Of a DNA stretch of 64,000 bases, positions 60,863 to 64,000 are shown in pieces. Location: assembly GCA_021786575.1 (NCBI GenBank), contig JAJYMY010000002.1, positions 1 to 64,000 on the forward strand. The letters run 5' to 3'. The number at the start of each line of letters is the position of its first letter. Position 1 is the first letter of the stretch. A program made the position numbers and the translations under genes. Source of the DNA: an archaeon (GTDB taxonomy: Archaea; Thermoproteota; Nitrososphaeria; Nitrososphaerales; Gagatemarchaeaceae). The notes beneath the pieces were generated by a model. It worked only from the letters and a program-made list of their open reading frames with translations, had not been told where the DNA came from and searched no databases.

Positions 60863-62531
60863 ACTGGAGTTCGCGCGCTTCGCCAAGATGGTGGGAGCAA
60901 GTCGGAAGGAAATACTTGACCGCCTCCCATACATCGGTCTCGACATAGAGAGCGCAGACAACAGGTCGGTGCGGGTGGAGTATAGCCCCAACAGGCCAGA
61001 CCTCGGGACAGACTTCGGGATTGCGCGCGCCCTCAAGGGGCTGCTCGGGACGGAGACGGGGCCCCCCGAGTTCAGGACGAAGCCCACAGGTATGACAGTC
61101 ACGGTGGATCCGAGACTTTCCAATGTCAGGCCGTATATTGCCTGCTGCGTGGCAACAGGGCTCGACCTCGACGACGAAGATGTCCGACAGATAATCTCGC
61201 TCCAGGAAGACCTTCACAATGGTCTAGGGCGGAAACGGCGAACCGCAGCGGTCGGACTTCACGACTTCGACATGGTGTCGTCCCCGCTCTCATATCGGGG
61301 GGTCCCGTCAACGTTCGAGTTCGTCCCCCTGGGAGGCGACAGGCCGTCCTCCATCCACTCCATCCTATCCGACACCTATGAAGGGAAGACTTACGGACAT
61401 ATCCTTGGCGACAGCGATGTTTTCCCAGTGATTACCGACTCAAGGGGAACGGTGCTCTCTTTCCCACCGATAATCAACGGGGACGCAACTAGGGTTACGA
61501 CAAAGACCAAGAGGATATTGATCGACGTCACAAGCACCAGCCAGAAAACAGGGGACGACGTGCTCGCGATTTTGGCTACGACCATCTCCGAGGCGGGGGC
61601 GAAAATGGGGACGGTCGCCGTGAAGTACCCAGACAAGACAAGGGCTACCCCAGACCTGTCGCCTACCACGCTTCCTCTCGACTTTGAACTGGTGAAGTCC
61701 GTCATCGGGCTCGACCTTCCGCGCCGGGAGATGATTGCTTGCCTCGCCAGGAGCCGGATTGGAGTGAGAGGGAACTATGCCGTTGGGCCTCGGTACAGGG
61801 TCGACTTGCTGCACCCGGTGGACATCGCCGAAGAGGTAGCCTTGGGGTACGGGATTGATCGCATCAAGCCGATCTACCCACCAAGCAAGACTCCAGGGGG
61901 GTTCAACCCGTTCGAAGAGTTCCTTGATTCAGTGTCTACTGTCATGGCTGGAGAGGGGATGATAGAAACGATGACCTATGAATTGACAGACCGCAGGACT
62001 CTCTATGACCATTTCAAGCGGCCTTCCTCGAAGAAAGTGACGGTCCAGAACCCGAAGAGCCTCGATCACTCCATACTCAGAGACACTCTCCTGCCGTCCT
62101 TGATGGATGTCCTTTCTCGAAATGTGAAGTCTGATTATCCCCAGCGGGTCTTCGAGATAGGCAGGACGTACACTAGGACGCACGACGGCGTCAAAGAATC
62201 CTGGCATCTCGGCTGCCTAGTGGCCCATTCGCAGTCCACCTACACAGAGGGGAAGATGTACCTGGAAGCGGTCCTCAGGGTGGTGGCCGGGCTGGAGGCG
62301 ACCACTCGGGCGACTGAGCACTGGGCATTCTCAGCCGGTAGGTGTGCGTCTATCACTGTAAAAGATGAAATGCTGGGATACATTGGGGAGTTGAAGCCTG
62401 ACACCATAAGCGCCTTCCGGGTCGGGGTGCCTGTGTCGGGGTTCGAAATCGACCTGTCGAAGCTCTACGAATTGCTAAAACAGAGTGGGCCACCCTCCGG
62501 TGCAGACGGCCTTCGTTCTAAAGCGCATTAG
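60849..62531 (+). CDS. pheT: Phenylalanyl-tRNA synthetase beta subunit
   Basis: 560 aa, archaeal PheT. N-terminal B1-like domain (EYSPNRPDLGTDFGIAR), B3/B4 editing domain (GLGRKRRTAAVGLHDFD), B5 region LHPVDIAEEVALGYGIDRI and the catalytically inactive class II module with VQNPKSLDHSILRDTLLPSL. Pairs with PheS as an alpha2-beta2 enzyme. Confidence 0.96.
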   Translation: MPVVRLEFARFAKMVGASRKEILDRLPYIGLDIESADNRSVRVEYSPNRPDLGTDFGIARALKGLLGTETGPPEFRTKPTGMTVTVDPRLSNVRPYIACCVATGLDLDDEDVRQIISLQEDLHNGLGRKRRTAAVGLHDFDMVSSPLSYRGVPSTFEFVPLGGDRPSSIHSILSDTYEGKTYGHILGDSDVFPVITDSRGTVLSFPPIINGDATRVTTKTKRILIDVTSTSQKTGDDVLAILATTISEAGAKMGTVAVKYPDKTRATPDLSPTTLPLDFELVKSVIGLDLPRREMIACLARSRIGVRGNYAVGPRYRVDLLHPVDIAEEVALGYGIDRIKPIYPPSKTPGGFNPFEEFLDSVSTVMAGEGMIETMTYELTDRRTLYDHFKRPSSKKVTVQNPKSLDHSILRDTLLPSLMDVLSRNVKSDYPQRVFEIGRTYTRTHDGVKESWHLGCLVAHSQSTYTEGKMYLEAVLRVVAGLEATTRATEHWAFSAGRCASITVKDEMLGYIGELKPDTISAFRVGVPVSGFEIDLSKLYELLKQSGPPSGADGLRSKAH

Positions 62532-62597
62532 TAGCCTTGTGCATCTAACAACTCGCAAGCTAGGTGCCGTGGGTCGGATGTTCACTCACAATATCCC

Positions 62598-63533
62598 GTG
62601 AACGAGCTCGAACAGGCAGGACCCGGGTGCGGTAGGTTATTCAGCCCCGACCAGTCAGCTCAGGTGTTGCCTCGCGGACAGAAAACTAACGACGGGTACA
62701 GGAGGGCAAACGTCTCCCTGTGGGACGAGTGGGCGGAATTGCACAGGGGCTCCGCGATGTACGACTTGGTCGGGTTCAAGAAGGGGAGGACGTCTCTTAA
62801 CGGTATAGAGCTCGACGAGGTCGGGGACGTAAGGGGGAAGACTCTCCTCCATCTTCAGTGCCACTTCGGCCTCGATACCCTCTCGTTCGCCAGGTTGGGC
62901 GCGAAGGTGACCGGGGTGGACTTCTCTGACAGGGCCACTAGCCTCGCCTGCTCGGTTAGGTCAGAGGTCGGGATCAAAGAAAGCGATGCGAGGTTTGTCT
63001 GCTCCGACGTGTACGACTTGGAGGGGAAGCTGGACGGTCGCTTCGACATTGTTTACACCTCGTATGGAGTCCTGGCATGGCTCCGAGACCTCGACGAGTG
63101 GAGCAGGCTCGTCACCCGGTTCCTGAGTCCCAAGGGATTCTTCTACATGGTAGAGCTGCACCCCTTCCTGAATTGCTTCGATCAGGACTCTCCAGACCCT
63201 TCTCTCCTGAGGGTGAGATTCCCCTACTTTCCCGAGAGCGGCCGCCCCCTCAGAGTGAGGACACACGGCTCCTACGCCGATAGGACCGCCCACGTCAAAG
63301 AGCCGTTCAGCTACCAGTATGACCACCCTTTGTCGGAGGTAGTCAGCGCTCTCACGAAGCATGGGTTACGGGTCGAGTTCCTGCACGAATTCCCCTTCTG
63401 CTACCACCGGATCTTTCCCTGGCTCGTGCAGAAGAAGGGGGACAACAGGTGGGTCTTCCCGAGAAGGGTCCCGTCATTTCCTTTGTTGTTCTCCATCAAA
63501 GCGAGCCGTCCCCTGGGAAAGGGACGAACATGA
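62598..63533 (+). CDS. Class I SAM-dependent methyltransferase
   Basis: About 311 aa from a GTG at 62598. The Rossmann core shows GKTLLHLQCHFGLDTLSFA (motif I), VTGVDFSD, DARFVCSDVYDLEG and FDIVYTSYGVLAWLRDL, then GFFYMVELHPFL. An N-terminal LWDEWAELH segment precedes it. Substrate unknown; similar proteins act on small molecules. It follows pheT but with its own spacing of 66 nt. Confidence 0.85.
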   Translation: MNELEQAGPGCGRLFSPDQSAQVLPRGQKTNDGYRRANVSLWDEWAELHRGSAMYDLVGFKKGRTSLNGIELDEVGDVRGKTLLHLQCHFGLDTLSFARLGAKVTGVDFSDRATSLACSVRSEVGIKESDARFVCSDVYDLEGKLDGRFDIVYTSYGVLAWLRDLDEWSRLVTRFLSPKGFFYMVELHPFLNCFDQDSPDPSLLRVRFPYFPESGRPLRVRTHGSYADRTAHVKEPFSYQYDHPLSEVVSALTKHGLRVEFLHEFPFCYHRIFPWLVQKKGDNRWVFPRRVPSFPLLFSIKASRPLGKGRT

Positions 63534-64000
63534 TGGCCTATTGTTCCCTTACGAGCCTCGCGTCACTTCTTTGGTTCCGACCAACTTCCGAGTCCGTCGG
63601 TAGCCCAGTAGACCACTCGAATCAGACCGTCGACGTCGCCAATTGGTCCCAACTTGCAACCCCGAGCAGGCTTGGTTTCGCGTGGTAAACCCATCGAACC
63701 CAGGCGACCCCACGTTTGCCTTCAGTTCAGTTCAGGCTAGACGGACTTCGAGCTTCATGGGCATCCACGAAAGCTCTCCCTGAAGACTGAGTCTCCCTGC
63801 TCAGGGTCAAGGCCGCAGCACGCAACCTGCTTCCACTTGGCAGCCCGGCAAGAATGGTGATTCTCGCAGAAGGCGATACACTCCCCTTGAGGAGGCCCTG
63901 GCCAAGTTCGCGGTCTTCGACCGGCTCCTTACCATGGAGCTGGCTCCGTCGACAGCCCGAGGTAGCCGCACGGGCCCGACGCCTTCGGGGCAGGAACCGG
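63534..64000. other. Intergenic tail of the window, nothing recognised
   Basis: About 470 nt after the methyltransferase without a convincing ORF, tRNA or strong hairpin. Confidence 0.35.

Noticed and set aside
1-64000. CRISPR arrays, prophage or toxin-antitoxin clusters
   Set aside because: No regularly spaced repeats, integrase, Cas or phage structural genes were seen.

Overview
The window is archaeal and most likely from a GC-rich, deep-branching member of the Nitrososphaeria (Thaumarchaeota). The markers are transcription factor E, NAC with a UBA domain, NreA, Mre11/Rad50, an ESCRT-III/CdvB protein, TiaS, Trm56, Tsr3, an archaeal RNase P RNA, tRNA genes with introns at non-canonical sites, a DUF1512 protein and a thaumarchaeal-type archaeosortase. 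No ammonia-oxidation gene is present, so a non-nitrifying lineage (for example soil group I.1c) is possible, but one window cannot settle it. Many genes carry a TATA element 24-33 nt before the start codon, often a TTG or GTG, which indicates leaderless transcripts; a minority (pyrE, the 617-1075 gene, the BtuF-like gene) have a clear Shine-Dalgarno sequence.

Layout. 1-5.2 kb: truncated cysteine-synthase-like enzyme, an HtrA-like protein that has lost its catalytic serine, a winged-helix regulator, a DUF192 protein and a zinc-ribbon/CBS protein. 5.3-9.3 kb: pyrE-pyrD-pyrF operon, a phosphoribosyltransferase and, upstream of it, a 220-nt highly structured candidate RNA. 10.3-24.2 kb: FKBP, small zinc-ribbon proteins, a compact operon encoding a helical protein, an SPFH protein and a double zinc-ribbon protein, DNA polymerase IV, a BtuF-like protein without a signal peptide next to an ECF-S-like membrane protein, NnrE, CdvB, a secreted CAP protein, HIT and a small HExxH protein. 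24.5-32.7 kb: Dph6, MIP18/DUF59, an LLM-class oxidoreductase divergent from an EamA exporter, and a membrane-anchored sulfite-oxidase-family enzyme.

32-39 kb is a genome-maintenance island (AlaX, NreA, Rad50, Mre11) followed by the RNase P RNA and Tsr3. 39-46 kb holds tRNA and transcription functions: TiaS, Trm56-TFE-HD operon, PUA-NAC pair, and an initiator tRNA-Met that I read as carrying three introns. 47.5-52.1 kb holds a class II (B12-dependent) ribonucleotide reductase and, upstream on the same strand, a winged-helix/ATP-cone/NrdD-like fusion that lacks the NrdD catalytic residues; I infer a nucleotide-sensing regulator. 52-55 kb: tRNA-Pro, alkyladenine glycosylase, an archaeosortase paired with its apparent substrate, tRNA-Trp and Trm112. 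55-63.5 kb: DUF1512, methionine aminopeptidase, CoaD, TrpRS, PheS and PheT, and a methyltransferase.

The best candidates for something undescribed are the dead NrdD regulator next to nrdJ, the closed-stem RNA at 9047-9266, the triple-intron initiator tRNA, and the SPFH operon that resembles a Psp-type membrane-stress module without PspA.
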